DNA of 64,000 nt, from contig JARLHN010000032.1 of the NCBI GenBank assembly GCA_031292255.1, positions 32,108 through 96,107 on the forward strand. The letters are read 5' to 3'. Source of the stretch: Oryzomonas sp. (GTDB lineage: Bacteria; Desulfobacterota; Desulfuromonadia; Geobacterales; Pseudopelobacteraceae). The notes under the pieces are model-generated. The model made no database searches and was not told the DNA's origin. It was given only the letters and a program-made list of their open reading frames with translations. This document shows positions 35,311-45,951 of this stretch, one piece after another. The stretch's first letter is position 1; each line of letters starts with the position of its first letter. The position numbers and the translations under genes are program-made.

Positions 35311-35877
35311 ATGGACCTGCCGGAGCGTGCCCGTACAGCCCTTGCGGAACGCTGCCGCCGAACCATGGAGGCGGGGCCGGTACCTGCCGCGGTGCTGTTG
35401 CCGCTTTTCCTGCGTAACGGCACATACCACCTGCTTTTCACCAAACGGACCAACCACCTGCTTCACCACGGCGGGGAAATATCGTTTCCCGGTGGCGCCC
35501 TCAACCCGGAAGAGGAGCCTGAACAGGGCGCCCTGCGAGAAACCTGGGAAGAGGTCGGCATCCATCCCACACACGTGGAGATTCTGGGGCTTCTGGACGA
35601 TTTCTATTCCATTCATCATTACCTTGTGACTCCACTCGTAGGCCTCATACCGGGTGATTACCCCTACTCTGTAAACCCTGACGAGATCGAACGCATCATC
35701 GAAGCGCCGGTCTCCCACTTTCTCGATCCCGCGGTCCTGCGCATCGAGCCGCGCCAGTGGCAGGGACGGTCTTTCATGGTGCGCCACTACGACTTCCGCG
35801 GGGATGACATCTGGGGCTTGACCGCAGCCATATTGGCCCAATTTTTAGAAATTGTGTTTACCGATGAATTAGGGTAG
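35311..35877 (+). CDS. Nudix hydrolase, CoA pyrophosphatase (NudL)-like
   Basis: A 188-aa Nudix protein. The Nudix box GGALNPEEEPEQGALRETWEEVGI is intact and is preceded by HHGGEISFPGG, the UPF0035-type context seen in CoA diphosphatases. Likely substrate is CoA or a similar nucleotide diphosphate. It is followed 10 nt later by a diguanylate cyclase. Confidence 0.85.
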   Translation: MDLPERARTALAERCRRTMEAGPVPAAVLLPLFLRNGTYHLLFTKRTNHLLHHGGEISFPGGALNPEEEPEQGALRETWEEVGIHPTHVEILGLLDDFYSIHHYLVTPLVGLIPGDYPYSVNPDEIERIIEAPVSHFLDPAVLRIEPRQWQGRSFMVRHYDFRGDDIWGLTAAILAQFLEIVFTDELG

Positions 35878-35887
35878 ATTTATCCGC

Positions 35888-36814
35888 ATGTCCAACAGCG
35901 TTTTAATCATAGACGATTCAGATACTGTCCGGGAACGCATCATTCATACGCTGGAGTCGTATGATCTTTTCGACCGTTACCATGAGGCCGACGACGGGCT
36001 GGAGGGGTTCAAGAAGCTGCTCTCGGCACCGGTGGACGTCATACTCTGCGATCTGGAGATGCCTCGCATCGACGGTTTCAAGTTTCTGAACATGATCAAG
36101 GCGCGCCCCGACCTGCAGGATGTGCCGGTTATCATCCTGACTGGGATGAACGACCGGGAACTGAAGATCAAGGGGCTCGAAAAGGGCGCCAGCGACTACA
36201 TCACCAAACCTTTCGACCCCGAGGAGTTGGTGGCGCGGGTCAAGATCCACCTCAAGATCAAGCACCTGCAGGACGACCTCAAGCGAACCAACGAACTGCT
36301 GCTGGAGCTGTCCAACACCGACCATCTGACCGGCCTCTTCAACCGCCGTTACCTGATGGAAGTCCTGGAAAAGGAATTCCAGCGCAATCTCCGCAAGGGG
36401 GGCAACCTTTCCCTGATCCTCCTCGACATCGACCATTTCAAAAAGGTCAACGACACCTACGGTCACCTGCAGGGCGATGTCGTGCTGAACAAGGTGGCGC
36501 TTCAACTCCAGAAAGAACTCCGCAGCTACGACATCGCCGCCCGCTACGGCGGCGAAGAGTTCGTCGCCCTCTTGCCGGACGCGATGCTCACGGATGCGCT
36601 GTTCGTTGCCGAACGGGTTCGCCTAGCGGTCCAGGGGGCCAAGTTCAACGGCTCGCTGGCTTCCCTCGCAATCACTGTCAGCATGGGCATCGCTACGCTG
36701 CCGTCACCTGACGCCACGACGGTTGACAACTTCATCAAGATGGCCGATGACGCCCTCTACCGGGCCAAGGCCAATGGCAGGAACCGGGTGGAATATCTCA
36801 CCAACACCCTCTGA
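35888..36814 (+). CDS. Response regulator diguanylate cyclase (REC-GGDEF)
   Basis: A 308-aa protein. A receiver domain (DDS acidic pair, phospho-Asp in VILCDLEMPRIDG, Lys in ITKPFDPEE) is joined to a GGDEF domain with the active-site motif RYGGEEFVALL. An inhibitory I-site RxxD (RSYD) sits five residues before GGEEF. It should make c-di-GMP when phosphorylated and be feedback inhibited. The kinase is not adjacent. Confidence 0.95.
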   Translation: MSNSVLIIDDSDTVRERIIHTLESYDLFDRYHEADDGLEGFKKLLSAPVDVILCDLEMPRIDGFKFLNMIKARPDLQDVPVIILTGMNDRELKIKGLEKGASDYITKPFDPEELVARVKIHLKIKHLQDDLKRTNELLLELSNTDHLTGLFNRRYLMEVLEKEFQRNLRKGGNLSLILLDIDHFKKVNDTYGHLQGDVVLNKVALQLQKELRSYDIAARYGGEEFVALLPDAMLTDALFVAERVRLAVQGAKFNGSLASLAITVSMGIATLPSPDATTVDNFIKMADDALYRAKANGRNRVEYLTNTL

Positions 36815-36905
36815 GCAGACTTCGCTCCGGTGTCTGCCGACATGTCACGCCATACCGAGACATCCCGGACATTAAGCCCGTGCAGGATCAGAAGGAGAAA
36901 AGGAT

Positions 36906-37112
36906 ATGGATCTCACCCTTGATGAACAGAGGCTGATTGCCGAATACCGAAGACTGACCCCAGCGGGCAGAGATGATCTGCTGGCCTACGCATCTACACT
37001 GGTGCGCCGGGCCGGTGGCGAAAAAGAGAACGACACCGCCACGGACCAATGCCGCCTGAAGAGCGCCGAACTGCGTCCGGAAGCCGAGAAAACCCCCGTC
37101 TTCACCGAATGA
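36906..37112 (+). CDS. Small hypothetical protein
   Basis: A 68-aa hydrophilic protein (MDLTLDEQRLIAEYRRLTPAGRDDLLAYASTLV...). AAGGAGAAAAGG lies just before the ATG. The first 35 residues look like a small helical unit reminiscent of the helical hairpins in short HTH-associated proteins. I do not recognise a family. It lies 91 nt after the diguanylate cyclase on the same strand. Confidence 0.6.
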   Translation: MDLTLDEQRLIAEYRRLTPAGRDDLLAYASTLVRRAGGEKENDTATDQCRLKSAELRPEAEKTPVFTE

Positions 37113-37375
37113 CCTTCCATACATGAAAAGCGCCGACATCTGAAATACCGAGAATTGCGGTGCGTCATGGAACTTTGAAAAATGGAGATACACTTTTGTA
37201 ACGACCTGTTGAATTTGTTGTAACAAAATGCAAATCTCTTCCGTCTAAATTTTATATCCTGCGGCGATTATAGCCTTTGATTCAGTCGGGCTACAAACCT
37301 TCCATCATCCCTGAGCGCAGCAGCGGCACAGCCGACGGTGTCATCCGCCGCACCCCTACTCGAAAAGGAGTATTC
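37113..37375. other. Non-coding leader region upstream of the transglutaminase-like gene
   Basis: A 263-nt gap, AT-rich until about 37265 (probable promoter zone). A GC-rich leader follows with a possible stem GGCGGATGACACCG near 37335-37355, close to the start codon. I searched it for a c-di-GMP (GEMM) core and found none. Confidence 0.4.
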
Positions 37376-38824
37376 ATGAGAATTGTTCTTTGTGCACTCA
37401 TTGCCATGATCCTCACCTTGGCGGCCGTATTCCCGGCCGCAGCCGCCCCATTCAAAAAACTGGATAAACCACCGCTCTCGGAACGCTGGTTCGGGATCTA
37501 CGTGGATAAGGAACGGGTTGGCTTTTATCGCCAGGCGATCTCGGAAACCCCCGACGGTTACCGGATGGAGGGTGACGGCAGCGTGCGCATGAAAGTCATG
37601 GGATTTGCCAAGGAAGCGGCAATGCGCGAAACCTACTTGGTGGGCAAAGACCTCGCCCTGCACTCCTTCGATGTGGAGCAGACCGTCAACGGCAGCGCTT
37701 CCCGCCTCAAAGGCTTGGTCGCAAATAACATCATCCGCATCAAGAGCGTAATCAAAGGCAAATCAACGGAGAAACAACTCAAATACAAAGGCGAGGTCTA
37801 CCCTGGCCCGGCGCTCAATCTCTATCCCCTGATGCATGACGTCACTCCCGGCAAATCCTACTACGTCCAGACCTTTGACCCAGAAGAGGTCAAGGTCAAG
37901 GAGGTCAAGATCAGCATCCTGGGGGAGGACAAAACACCCGATTCCCAGCCGGCCGTAAAGCTGCGCAACAACCTGTACCCCTTCGTCAACAATGACATCT
38001 GGGTGGACAACCAGGGCAACACCCTTCTGGAGTCGGTGCGCGAGGGATTGGTAATAACCAGGGCCGAAGATCCCGAACATCTCGGATCGTTTGTGGGGGG
38101 TGTGGCGCTGGCCAAGAGGGATCTGATCTATGATTTCAGCTTGGTGCGGTCCGAGCCCCCCATCAATGATTCCAAAAAATTGACCGGGCTCAGCGTGGAG
38201 ATCAGTGGCTGGAACGATAGTCTGCCACTCCTGCAGGATGGGAGCCAGACGGCTGAGAAGAGTGGCGAAGGCAGGGTTGTCATCAAAACCGGACGGACCA
38301 TTCCGGAGACGACGGCGCAGGCCAAGGTAGCTACCCCCCAGGAGAAATACCTTAAACCGGCAGAAAAGATCGAGTCCGATGCGCCGGAGATCGCGGCCAA
38401 GGCCAAGGAACTTGCGGCAGGCAGGAAAGGGCCGGAGGAGATCGTCAAAGCCCTTGCGGCATGGACGTCCAACTGGCTGCGCGACACGGTGGATGACGGC
38501 GGGGGAGCTGTTGCCAGCTTCAAGTCCCGTAACGGCAATTGCCAGACCCATGCCCGCCTCTACACGGCCCTGGCACGGGCAGCCGGCATCCCGACCCGTT
38601 TCGTTTCGGGCCTGGTCTATCTGGACGGCAAGGGATTCCTCTACCATAGTTGGGCCGAGAGCCTGCTGGACGGGCGCTGGGTGGCCATTGATCCGACCTA
38701 TGACCAGGTGCCGGCCGACCCGACCCACCTGAAGCTACTGGAAGGGCAATTGCCGGAGGACATGGCACCGATCATCACCATTATCGGCAGGATTCATATC
38801 AAGGTGCTGGAAGCCAAGTATTAG
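37376..38824 (+). CDS. Exported transglutaminase-like (cysteine protease fold) protein
   Basis: A 482-aa protein. A signal peptide (MRIVLCALIAMILTLAAVFPAAAA) is followed by a ~330-residue beta-rich region resembling DUF3857/YiiX-associated modules. A C-terminal transglutaminase core carries the catalytic Cys in RNGNCQTHARLYTALARAAGIPTR, His in FLYHSWAE and Asp in WVAIDPTYDQ. It should act in the periplasm, perhaps on peptide or peptidoglycan bonds. AAGGAG precedes the ATG at 37376, which sets the start within a longer frame. Confidence 0.88.
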   Translation: MRIVLCALIAMILTLAAVFPAAAAPFKKLDKPPLSERWFGIYVDKERVGFYRQAISETPDGYRMEGDGSVRMKVMGFAKEAAMRETYLVGKDLALHSFDVEQTVNGSASRLKGLVANNIIRIKSVIKGKSTEKQLKYKGEVYPGPALNLYPLMHDVTPGKSYYVQTFDPEEVKVKEVKISILGEDKTPDSQPAVKLRNNLYPFVNNDIWVDNQGNTLLESVREGLVITRAEDPEHLGSFVGGVALAKRDLIYDFSLVRSEPPINDSKKLTGLSVEISGWNDSLPLLQDGSQTAEKSGEGRVVIKTGRTIPETTAQAKVATPQEKYLKPAEKIESDAPEIAAKAKELAAGRKGPEEIVKALAAWTSNWLRDTVDDGGGAVASFKSRNGNCQTHARLYTALARAAGIPTRFVSGLVYLDGKGFLYHSWAESLLDGRWVAIDPTYDQVPADPTHLKLLEGQLPEDMAPIITIIGRIHIKVLEAKY

Positions 38825-38982
38825 TGTTTTGCAACACTTGAAGTTGCGCATATAGTCCCCTCCCCCCCGCTGGGGGGAGGCCCCTCTGGGGCCTAAAGGG
38901 ACTTTTCCGAAAAAAGTTAATGTTCAATGTACCAGGTTCCGTGCGGTTACTTTATTCCTCGTAATTGCGGTTCTTTCCGCCG
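38825..38982. repeat. Type-2 hairpin and type-5 fragment after the transglutaminase gene
   Basis: CCCCTCCCCCCC-GCT-GGGGGGAGG lies at 38857-38880, followed by CCCCTCTGGGGCC. A TTACTTTATTCC segment near 38946 is similar to 35158-35177. No gene is present between the two convergent coding regions. Confidence 0.6.
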
Positions 38983-39510
38983 TTAACGTCGGCCGCGGCG
39001 CTTGCCGCCGATCTCCTGGGCATGGCGAAACTCCCAGGGGGGCAGCGGGTTGTCGTCCCGCCAGAGCCCTTTGTGCCGGGCACGGGCCACCTCCTCCGCG
39101 CCGACATACTCCGAGGCGTACGGCCCTTGCAAGTACTGGCGGTAGGCCCAGGCCATCCCCTCGGCCACCATCTCGCGGTTGATGTCCCGGCCGGCATAAC
39201 GGATAACCGCCACCGTGCGGCGGTACCGGTCCATATCCATGATTTCCACGGAAACCTGGCGTCCCATGATCTTGTACATCAGGGTCCGCCGGGCGACCTC
39301 TCCGAAGGGTTGTCCGGGGCTGTCCGGCTTAGCGGTCTCAGGGGCATCGATGCCGTACAGGCGCACCTTGAGCCGGTTATCCTCGCGGGTGGCCAGCAAA
39401 ACGGTGTCGCCGTCGTAGACCGCCCTCACCATCCCGTCGATGAGACGCCCTGCGTGGGCATCGGCAACGAGTAACAGGAGCAACACTGAAGCGGCGAGGA
39501 CCCTTTTCAT
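38983..39510 (-). CDS. Exported thermonuclease (SNase)-family protein
   Basis: A 175-aa protein. The signal peptide MKRVLAASVLLLLLVADAHA is followed by an SNase-like OB fold: VRAVYDGDTVLL, KVRLYGIDAPETAKPDSPGQPFGE and DRYRRTVAVIRYAGRDINREMVAEGMAWAYRQY. The catalytic Arg/Glu/Arg set appears present. A secreted or periplasmic nuclease is likely. It lies 5 nt after the U32 peptidase stop, so it is operonic. Confidence 0.92.
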   Translation of the reverse strand: MKRVLAASVLLLLLVADAHAGRLIDGMVRAVYDGDTVLLATREDNRLKVRLYGIDAPETAKPDSPGQPFGEVARRTLMYKIMGRQVSVEIMDMDRYRRTVAVIRYAGRDINREMVAEGMAWAYRQYLQGPYASEYVGAEEVARARHKGLWRDDNPLPPWEFRHAQEIGGKRRGRR

Positions 39511-39515
39511 CGAAA

Positions 39516-41888
39516 TCACACCAATTCCGCAGCGTAATTGAATTCCGTCGTGCCGGGTATCTCGCGGCCCGCCTTGAAGGCCGCCAGGATCTCGTTCCAA
39601 CTCTCGCGGGGCGCATGGCGCAGATCAATCAAGTAGGAGCCGCATCCCGCGCGGCGCAGTTCGCCGTGGCGGGCGGTCAGGGAAAAGGGGGTTGCGGCGG
39701 AGATGGTTTGGAGGCCGTCGCGACTGGTGACACTATACGCTTCTCCCCGGTCCGAGTGTAATGGAATATTGCTGTGTACGTCCTTGAGACGGATCTTGGT
39801 GGTCATGACCGGAAGCGGCGCATAGGCGATCACCCTGCGCTCCACGTCGATGCCCGCAGCCAAAAGTTCCGCCAGATTGGCTGCGTCATCCTCGATGTAG
39901 AGCGTGCAGACGCGGGCTCCCAACTCGTGCCAGACGGCCAGGGCCTGGCTGTTGAGGGAAAAGCAGCGGTGCCAGGTGGAGATGTGCACATCCGCCAGCC
40001 CTTTCAGCAGGTAAAAATGGGAGAGGTTTGCCGCCTCGAAGCGCCGGAATCCGGCTAGGTGCAACTGGCGCAGGGTATCGCGATACAGGGGCATGTCCCG
40101 GTCGAAGATCATGAAAGGAAGTTGCCAGATCACGCGCTCCTCAAAACCGCGCATGCGGGGGAGCGCCCCGGGGAGCTGATGGATGGCCGCCCTGGAGAGC
40201 GGGAGGATGGTTGCATCGGCACCGCTTTGCAACGGGAAGCGCCAGTCGCGGGGCTGGTCCATGACCACGGCCAGGGTCTCTTGGGTGCAGGCATGCGGAG
40301 GGCCGGCGCGAAACGCCGCCACATCACGCAGGGCCGCCGCCCGGGCCGAGGCGATCCGCTCCCGGAAGCCCGTGGAAAGCGCCTCGTCCAATTGCTGGTA
40401 AAACTGGCGCCGCACCTCCTTGAAGGTGGCGGACGGTATCAGCACCGCGGGAAAATCGGGCGCTTCCAGCGATTCCAGGCGGAATGGAGTCTCGCCGGTC
40501 TTGGCGAACTGCCCCCGCAGCACCGACTGCATGTCGCCGCTGCGGGCCGGTTCCAACAAGCCAAGGGGAAACTCGAACGGGTGGCGCGACCCGCCGACCT
40601 CGGCGTCGATCCGCATGACACCGTCCTGCAAGGCAACCCGCAGCCGGCACGGCATCTTATCCCGCTGCACCGATTCCAACCGCCGCAAGCAGGCGTTCTC
40701 GCTCAAGGTGAAGGCCTCGCGGGACGAAACCTTGTAGACCGCATCACCGGCACTGAAGCGGAAGGGCGTTTCCACCTCCACGACACTGCCCGCCCTGGAC
40801 TCCATTACCTTTTTGCGGCCCACGAACAGCTCGCGCACGGTCCACGCCTGGCCGGCCATATCACTCTTCGGCTGGGCCCGCAGCCGGTCCCCGACGGACA
40901 GGGCGTCGCGGCACTCAAAGGTCAGGCGGGTGCCCTTGACGGCCTTGATGTGGCCGACGAAACGGCCGGTGCCCCCTTTCTGCCAGGGGTTGGCGATGTC
41001 GTCCGGCTGCTGGGAGGCCAGAAAGCCCTTGGTCGGGGTGCGGCCGAAGGAGTATTTCAGGATTTCCTTGGCAGCCCCCAACGCCTCATTGCGTGAACGT
41101 TCCGGCGCATTCAGGACCAGGCGGTAGGCCTCGACCACGCTGGCCACATACTCGGCCGATTTCATGCGCCCCTCTATCTTGAGGGACTTCACCCCGGCCC
41201 GGGCCAGTTCCGGCAGCATGTCGATGGCCGACAGGTCGCTTGTGGAAAAGTAATGCCCCTCTTTGCCGCGATGGCTGTACAAGCGGCGGCAGGGTTGGGC
41301 GCAGCGTCCGCGGTTGCCGCTGTGCCCCCCCAGGTAGGAGGAGAAAAAACACTGCCCGGAGACGGAGAAGCAGAGTGCGCCATGGACAAAGGTCTCGATC
41401 TCGACCGGGCTGGCCGCGGCAATGGCCGCTACCTCGTCCAGGGCCAGTTCGCGGGCAAGTACCGCCCGCTGAAACCCCAACTCCTCCAACATCTTGACGC
41501 CGGCCGTGTTGTGGATGGTCATCTGGGTCGAGGCATGCAGCGGGATGAAGGGGAAATGGCGGCGGATCAGCCGGGCCACGGCCAGGTCCTGGAGGATCAC
41601 CCCATCCACCCGCATGCCTGCCAGGGCGGCCAGGGTTTCCACCAGTTGGGGCAGCTCTTTCTCATTCACCAGGGTATTGAGGGTTATATAGACCCGCCGG
41701 CCGTGGGCATGAGCATAGGCCAGCATCCGCTCCATCTGGCCCAGGGTGAAATTCTTGGCCCGGGCCCGGGCGGAGAAATCGCGCAGCCCGGCATAGACCG
41801 CGTCGGCCCCTTTTTCCATGGCGGCGAAGAAGGATTCCAGAGACCCGACCGGGGCCAGGAGTTCGGGTTTTTGTGGTGAAATAGACAT
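39516..41888 (-). CDS. U32-family peptidase-like protein (RlhA/YdcP type with DUF3656)
   Basis: A 790-aa protein. The N-terminal U32 domain (PELLAPVGSLESFFAAMEKGADAVYAGL, FVHGALCFSVSGQCFFSSYLGGHSGNRGRCAQPCRR) carries the Cys cluster thought to bind Fe-S. A DUF3656-like central region and a second U32-like half follow. In E. coli RlhA hydroxylates C2501 of 23S rRNA; other members are annotated as collagenases. A role in RNA hydroxylation is more likely than proteolysis, though this is inferred from family work. It is followed by the SNase gene. Confidence 0.88.
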   Translation of the reverse strand: MSISPQKPELLAPVGSLESFFAAMEKGADAVYAGLRDFSARARAKNFTLGQMERMLAYAHAHGRRVYITLNTLVNEKELPQLVETLAALAGMRVDGVILQDLAVARLIRRHFPFIPLHASTQMTIHNTAGVKMLEELGFQRAVLARELALDEVAAIAAASPVEIETFVHGALCFSVSGQCFFSSYLGGHSGNRGRCAQPCRRLYSHRGKEGHYFSTSDLSAIDMLPELARAGVKSLKIEGRMKSAEYVASVVEAYRLVLNAPERSRNEALGAAKEILKYSFGRTPTKGFLASQQPDDIANPWQKGGTGRFVGHIKAVKGTRLTFECRDALSVGDRLRAQPKSDMAGQAWTVRELFVGRKKVMESRAGSVVEVETPFRFSAGDAVYKVSSREAFTLSENACLRRLESVQRDKMPCRLRVALQDGVMRIDAEVGGSRHPFEFPLGLLEPARSGDMQSVLRGQFAKTGETPFRLESLEAPDFPAVLIPSATFKEVRRQFYQQLDEALSTGFRERIASARAAALRDVAAFRAGPPHACTQETLAVVMDQPRDWRFPLQSGADATILPLSRAAIHQLPGALPRMRGFEERVIWQLPFMIFDRDMPLYRDTLRQLHLAGFRRFEAANLSHFYLLKGLADVHISTWHRCFSLNSQALAVWHELGARVCTLYIEDDAANLAELLAAGIDVERRVIAYAPLPVMTTKIRLKDVHSNIPLHSDRGEAYSVTSRDGLQTISAATPFSLTARHGELRRAGCGSYLIDLRHAPRESWNEILAAFKAGREIPGTTEFNYAAELV

Positions 41889-41937
41889 GTGTCTCCTTAA
41901 ACAGAAAGCGCCCCATGAAGGGGCGCTCCGACGCTAC

Positions 41938-42065
41938 CTAAAGAACGTGATTTTTGTGCAAGATCAAGGCTGTCGAAGGGATACGCCGAGGCGTAGCAGC
42001 GCTACGTCGCAGGCGGAAACCCGAAGACTTACGCAGAGCTTGCGCAAAAGGCGCGTGCTCAAGCG
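41938..42065. repeat. Type-1 palindromic repeat between asd and the U32 gene
   Basis: The core GGCGTAGC-AGC-GCTACGTC at 41990-42008 shares 17 identical bases with the 471-489 copy. Outer arms TTTTTGTGCAAG (about 41952) and CTTGCGCAAAA (about 42042) can pair. Confidence 0.75.
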
Positions 42066-43166
42066 CTACTTCTCTGCCAGAATACGCAGCATCCTGCGCA
42101 GCGGCTCCGCCGCACCCCACAGCAACTGATCGCCGCAGGTGAATGCCTGCAGGTACTGGGGCCCCATCTTCATCTTGCGCAAGCGGCCGACCGGAACCGT
42201 CAAGGTGCCGGAGACCGCTGCCGGGGTGAGCTGTGCCAGAGTGTCGGCCTTGGTGTTGGGCACCAACTTGGCCCATTGGTTGTCGTTGGCGATCAACTGC
42301 TCGATGTCGGCCAGCGGCACATCCTTATTCAGCTTGATGGTCAATCCCTGGCTATGGCAGCGCATGGCGCCGACCCGCACGCAGATGCCGTCCACCAGGA
42401 TCGGTGTGGCCGTGCCCAAGATCTTGTTGGTCTCGACAAACCCTTTCCATTCCTCGCGGCTCTGGCCGTCCTCCACCTCGCGGTCGATCCAGGGGAGCAC
42501 GTTTCCGGCCAGGGGGTAGCCGAACTCCTTCTTGGGCATGGCATCGCTGCGCAGGGTGGCGGTCACCTTCCGGTCGATCTCCAAGATGGCCGACGAGGGG
42601 TCCTTGAGCAGGTGCGACACCGAGTCGTGGAGGACCCCCTTCTGGGCGAGCAATTCCCGCATGTTGGGGGCGCCGGCGCCGGAAGCCGCCTGGTAGGTCA
42701 TGGAGGAGAGCCATTCCACCAACCCGGCCCGAAACAGCCCCCCCAGCCCCATCAGCATCAGGCTGACGGTACAGTTGCCGCCGATAAAATCCTTCTGACC
42801 CTTGGCCAGGGCGTTATCGATGACATTGCGGTTGACCGGGTCGAGGATGATCACGGCCTCCGGCTCCATGCGCAGCGTGCTGGCCGCGTCGATCCAGTAG
42901 CCGTTCCACCCCTGTTTGCGCAGCTCCGTGTGGACCGCCTTGGTGTAGTCGCCCCCCTGGCAGGTGAGGATGACGTCCAGCTTCTTCAACTCGGCGATAT
43001 CGTCGGCGTTCTTCAGGGTGCCGGCATTCATGGGGGCCGGCTGCCCGGCCTGTGACGTCGAAAAGAATACCGGTTCAATACCAATGGCAAAATCACCTTC
43101 CTCCTGCATCCGCTGCATGAGGACCGAACCGACCATACCGCGCCAACCGACGATTCCGACTTTCAT
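42066..43166 (-). CDS. asd: Aspartate-semialdehyde dehydrogenase (E. coli-type)
   Basis: A 366-aa enzyme beginning [19 protein letters not shown] (NADP-binding). The catalytic Cys is in [17 protein letters not shown], and [15 protein letters not shown] and [17 protein letters not shown] are present. Length and motifs match the Gram-negative Asd group. It reduces aspartyl phosphate for lysine/diaminopimelate, methionine and threonine synthesis. It lies 30 nt downstream of leuB in one operon. Confidence 0.96.
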   Translation of the reverse strand: MKVGIVGWRGMVGSVLMQRMQEEGDFAIGIEPVFFSTSQAGQPAPMNAGTLKNADDIAELKKLDVILTCQGGDYTKAVHTELRKQGWNGYWIDAASTLRMEPEAVIILDPVNRNVIDNALAKGQKDFIGGNCTVSLMLMGLGGLFRAGLVEWLSSMTYQAASGAGAPNMRELLAQKGVLHDSVSHLLKDPSSAILEIDRKVTATLRSDAMPKKEFGYPLAGNVLPWIDREVEDGQSREEWKGFVETNKILGTATPILVDGICVRVGAMRCHSQGLTIKLNKDVPLADIEQLIANDNQWAKLVPNTKADTLAQLTPAAVSGTLTVPVGRLRKMKMGPQYLQAFTCGDQLLWGAAEPLRRMLRILAEK

Positions 43167-43196
43167 AGCCTGTTCCTTTTCCGAATGTATTGGATT

Positions 43197-44285
43197 CTAC
43201 AGCGCCGCGATGATCGCGTCGCCGATCTCTTTCGTATTCACCAGTTTTTCGCCTTCCTTCTTCTGAAAGATGTCGCGGGTGCGGAAACCCTGGTCCAGCA
43301 CCTTGGCCACGGCATTGTCGATGGCGTCGGCTGCCTCGACCATGCCGAAGGAGAAGCGCAGCATCATGCCTGCCGAAAGGATCTGGGCGATGGGGTTGGC
43401 GATCCCCTGCCCGGCAATGTCCGGGGCCGAACCGCCGGACGGCTCGTACATGCCGAAGGTTCCCTCGGCCAGCGACGCCGACGGGAGCATGCCCAGGGAG
43501 CCGGTCAGCATGGCGGCCTCATCGGAGAGGATGTCGCCGAACATGTTCTCGCACAGGATCACGTCAAACTGCTTGGGCCAACGCACCAGTTGCATGGCAG
43601 CGTTATCCACATACATATGGGACAGCTCCACGTCCGGGTACTCCTTGGCAACGGTGGTGACGATCTCGCGCCACAGCACCGAGCTGGAGAGGACATTGGC
43701 CTTGTCGATGGAACAGACCTTCCTGCCCCGCTTGCGGGCCGCCTGGAAGGCTACGTGGGTGATGCGCTCGATCTCCGGTACGGAGTAGCGCATGGTATCC
43801 ACGCCGATACGGTCCCGTCCGCTCCCTTCGATCCCTTTGGGTTGCGAGAAGTAGATGCCGCCGGTTAGTTCGCGGATGACCAGGACGTTGAAACCGCCCC
43901 CGATGACCTCCTCCTTGAGCGACGACGCGCCGGTCAGGGACGGAAAGATGATGGCCGGGCGCAGGTTGGCGTAGAGGCCGAAGATCTTGCGCAGGGGAAG
44001 CAGCGCCCCGCGCTCCGGCTGTTCGTCGGGCGGCAGGGTCTCCCACTTCGGCCCACCCACCGAACCGAACAGGATGGCGTCGCTGGCCTTGCAGATGTTG
44101 ACCGTCGTCTCGGGCAGAGCCTTGCCCTCGTTGTCGATGCCGGCCCCGCCCACATTGGCGTGGGTCCGCTCGAAGGTCACCTGGTATCTCTTTTCAACGG
44201 CGTCCAGCACCCGCAACGCCTCGGCCATCACCTCGGGACCGATGCCGTCGCCCGGCAGGACTGCTACCTTATGTGTCTGTGCCAT
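43197..44285 (-). CDS. leuB: 3-isopropylmalate dehydrogenase
   Basis: A 362-aa enzyme. [21 protein letters not shown] at the N-terminus, the SLEEE-like region [26 protein letters not shown] and [22 protein letters not shown] mark it as LeuB rather than isocitrate dehydrogenase. It oxidises and decarboxylates 3-isopropylmalate in leucine synthesis. GAGGAG precedes the ATG at 44285. Confidence 0.96.
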   Translation of the reverse strand: MAQTHKVAVLPGDGIGPEVMAEALRVLDAVEKRYQVTFERTHANVGGAGIDNEGKALPETTVNICKASDAILFGSVGGPKWETLPPDEQPERGALLPLRKIFGLYANLRPAIIFPSLTGASSLKEEVIGGGFNVLVIRELTGGIYFSQPKGIEGSGRDRIGVDTMRYSVPEIERITHVAFQAARKRGRKVCSIDKANVLSSSVLWREIVTTVAKEYPDVELSHMYVDNAAMQLVRWPKQFDVILCENMFGDILSDEAAMLTGSLGMLPSASLAEGTFGMYEPSGGSAPDIAGQGIANPIAQILSAGMMLRFSFGMVEAADAIDNAVAKVLDQGFRTRDIFQKKEGEKLVNTKEIGDAIIAAL

Positions 44286-44402
44286 GCAAATCTCCTCTGC
44301 AAGTTTCATAATATACTAATTTCCAAACCACTGTTTTGTCAACAGCGGGTATCTTCCCGTTTCTTATCCGGAGTCTCTGGATGGGAAACCAAGGAACAGA
44401 AC

Positions 44403-44424
44403 GGGGCGGTTTTGTAACCGCCCC
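44403..44424 (-). terminator. Hairpin downstream of metK
   Basis: GGGGCGGTT-TTGT-AACCGCCCC is a perfect 9-bp stem 53 nt past the metK stop and before leuB. The following tract on the minus strand (GTTCTGTTCC) is only weakly T-rich, so a terminator or attenuator is likely but not certain. Confidence 0.65.
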
Positions 44425-44476
44425 GGCCTTGTCCATCCATCAGCAGGATGTATGCAAAGCTGTGCGGCTGAGGCGC

Positions 44477-45643
<1,167 letters not shown>

Positions 45644-45737
45644 GAAACAGAACTCCTCTCTTTGTGTCAATTAATATGCTAAGCTCTGAAACCGCAGGTA
45701 ACCGAGTATCGGTAGAATCATGGGCAACGAACCTGTT

Positions 45738-45766
45738 AATTTATAAATATGTATCTGTTTTGTCAA
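45738..45766 (-). promoter_or_regulatory. Sigma-70 promoter of metK
   Basis: Minus-strand TTGACA (45761-45766), a 17-nt spacer and TAAATT (45738-45743) lie about 95 nt upstream of metK. This is a consensus -35 box with optimal spacing. The rest of the 45644-45951 gap holds the promoter region of the HlyD gene, but I see no clear boxes there. Confidence 0.65.
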
Positions 45767-45951
45767 GCAAAGATAGTCAAGCTTCATTCCGTTTGACTCG
45801 CGGCCGCAACTTACAGCACAATGACGCGATTTTTTCGGAATTTCATGCCCATGGGTTTGCCTCATTCCATGGTCGCGTGTCATCGCCCACGCCCTTTGAA
45901 ACACTTACCGGCAAGCATGACCCAGTGATGTAGCCCCAGGGAGGTCCTTCG

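Noticed and set aside
37113-37375. c-di-GMP (GEMM) riboswitch upstream of the transglutaminase-like gene
   Set aside because: GEMM riboswitches are common in Geobacter, so I looked for the ACGCAAAGCC core and the tetraloop-receptor pair. Neither is present.
45644-45951. SAM riboswitch in the metK leader
   Set aside because: metK genes often carry one, but the leader between the predicted promoter (45738-45766) and the start codon is only about 95 nt and shows no SAM-I, SAM-II or SAM-IV-like helices or conserved loops.
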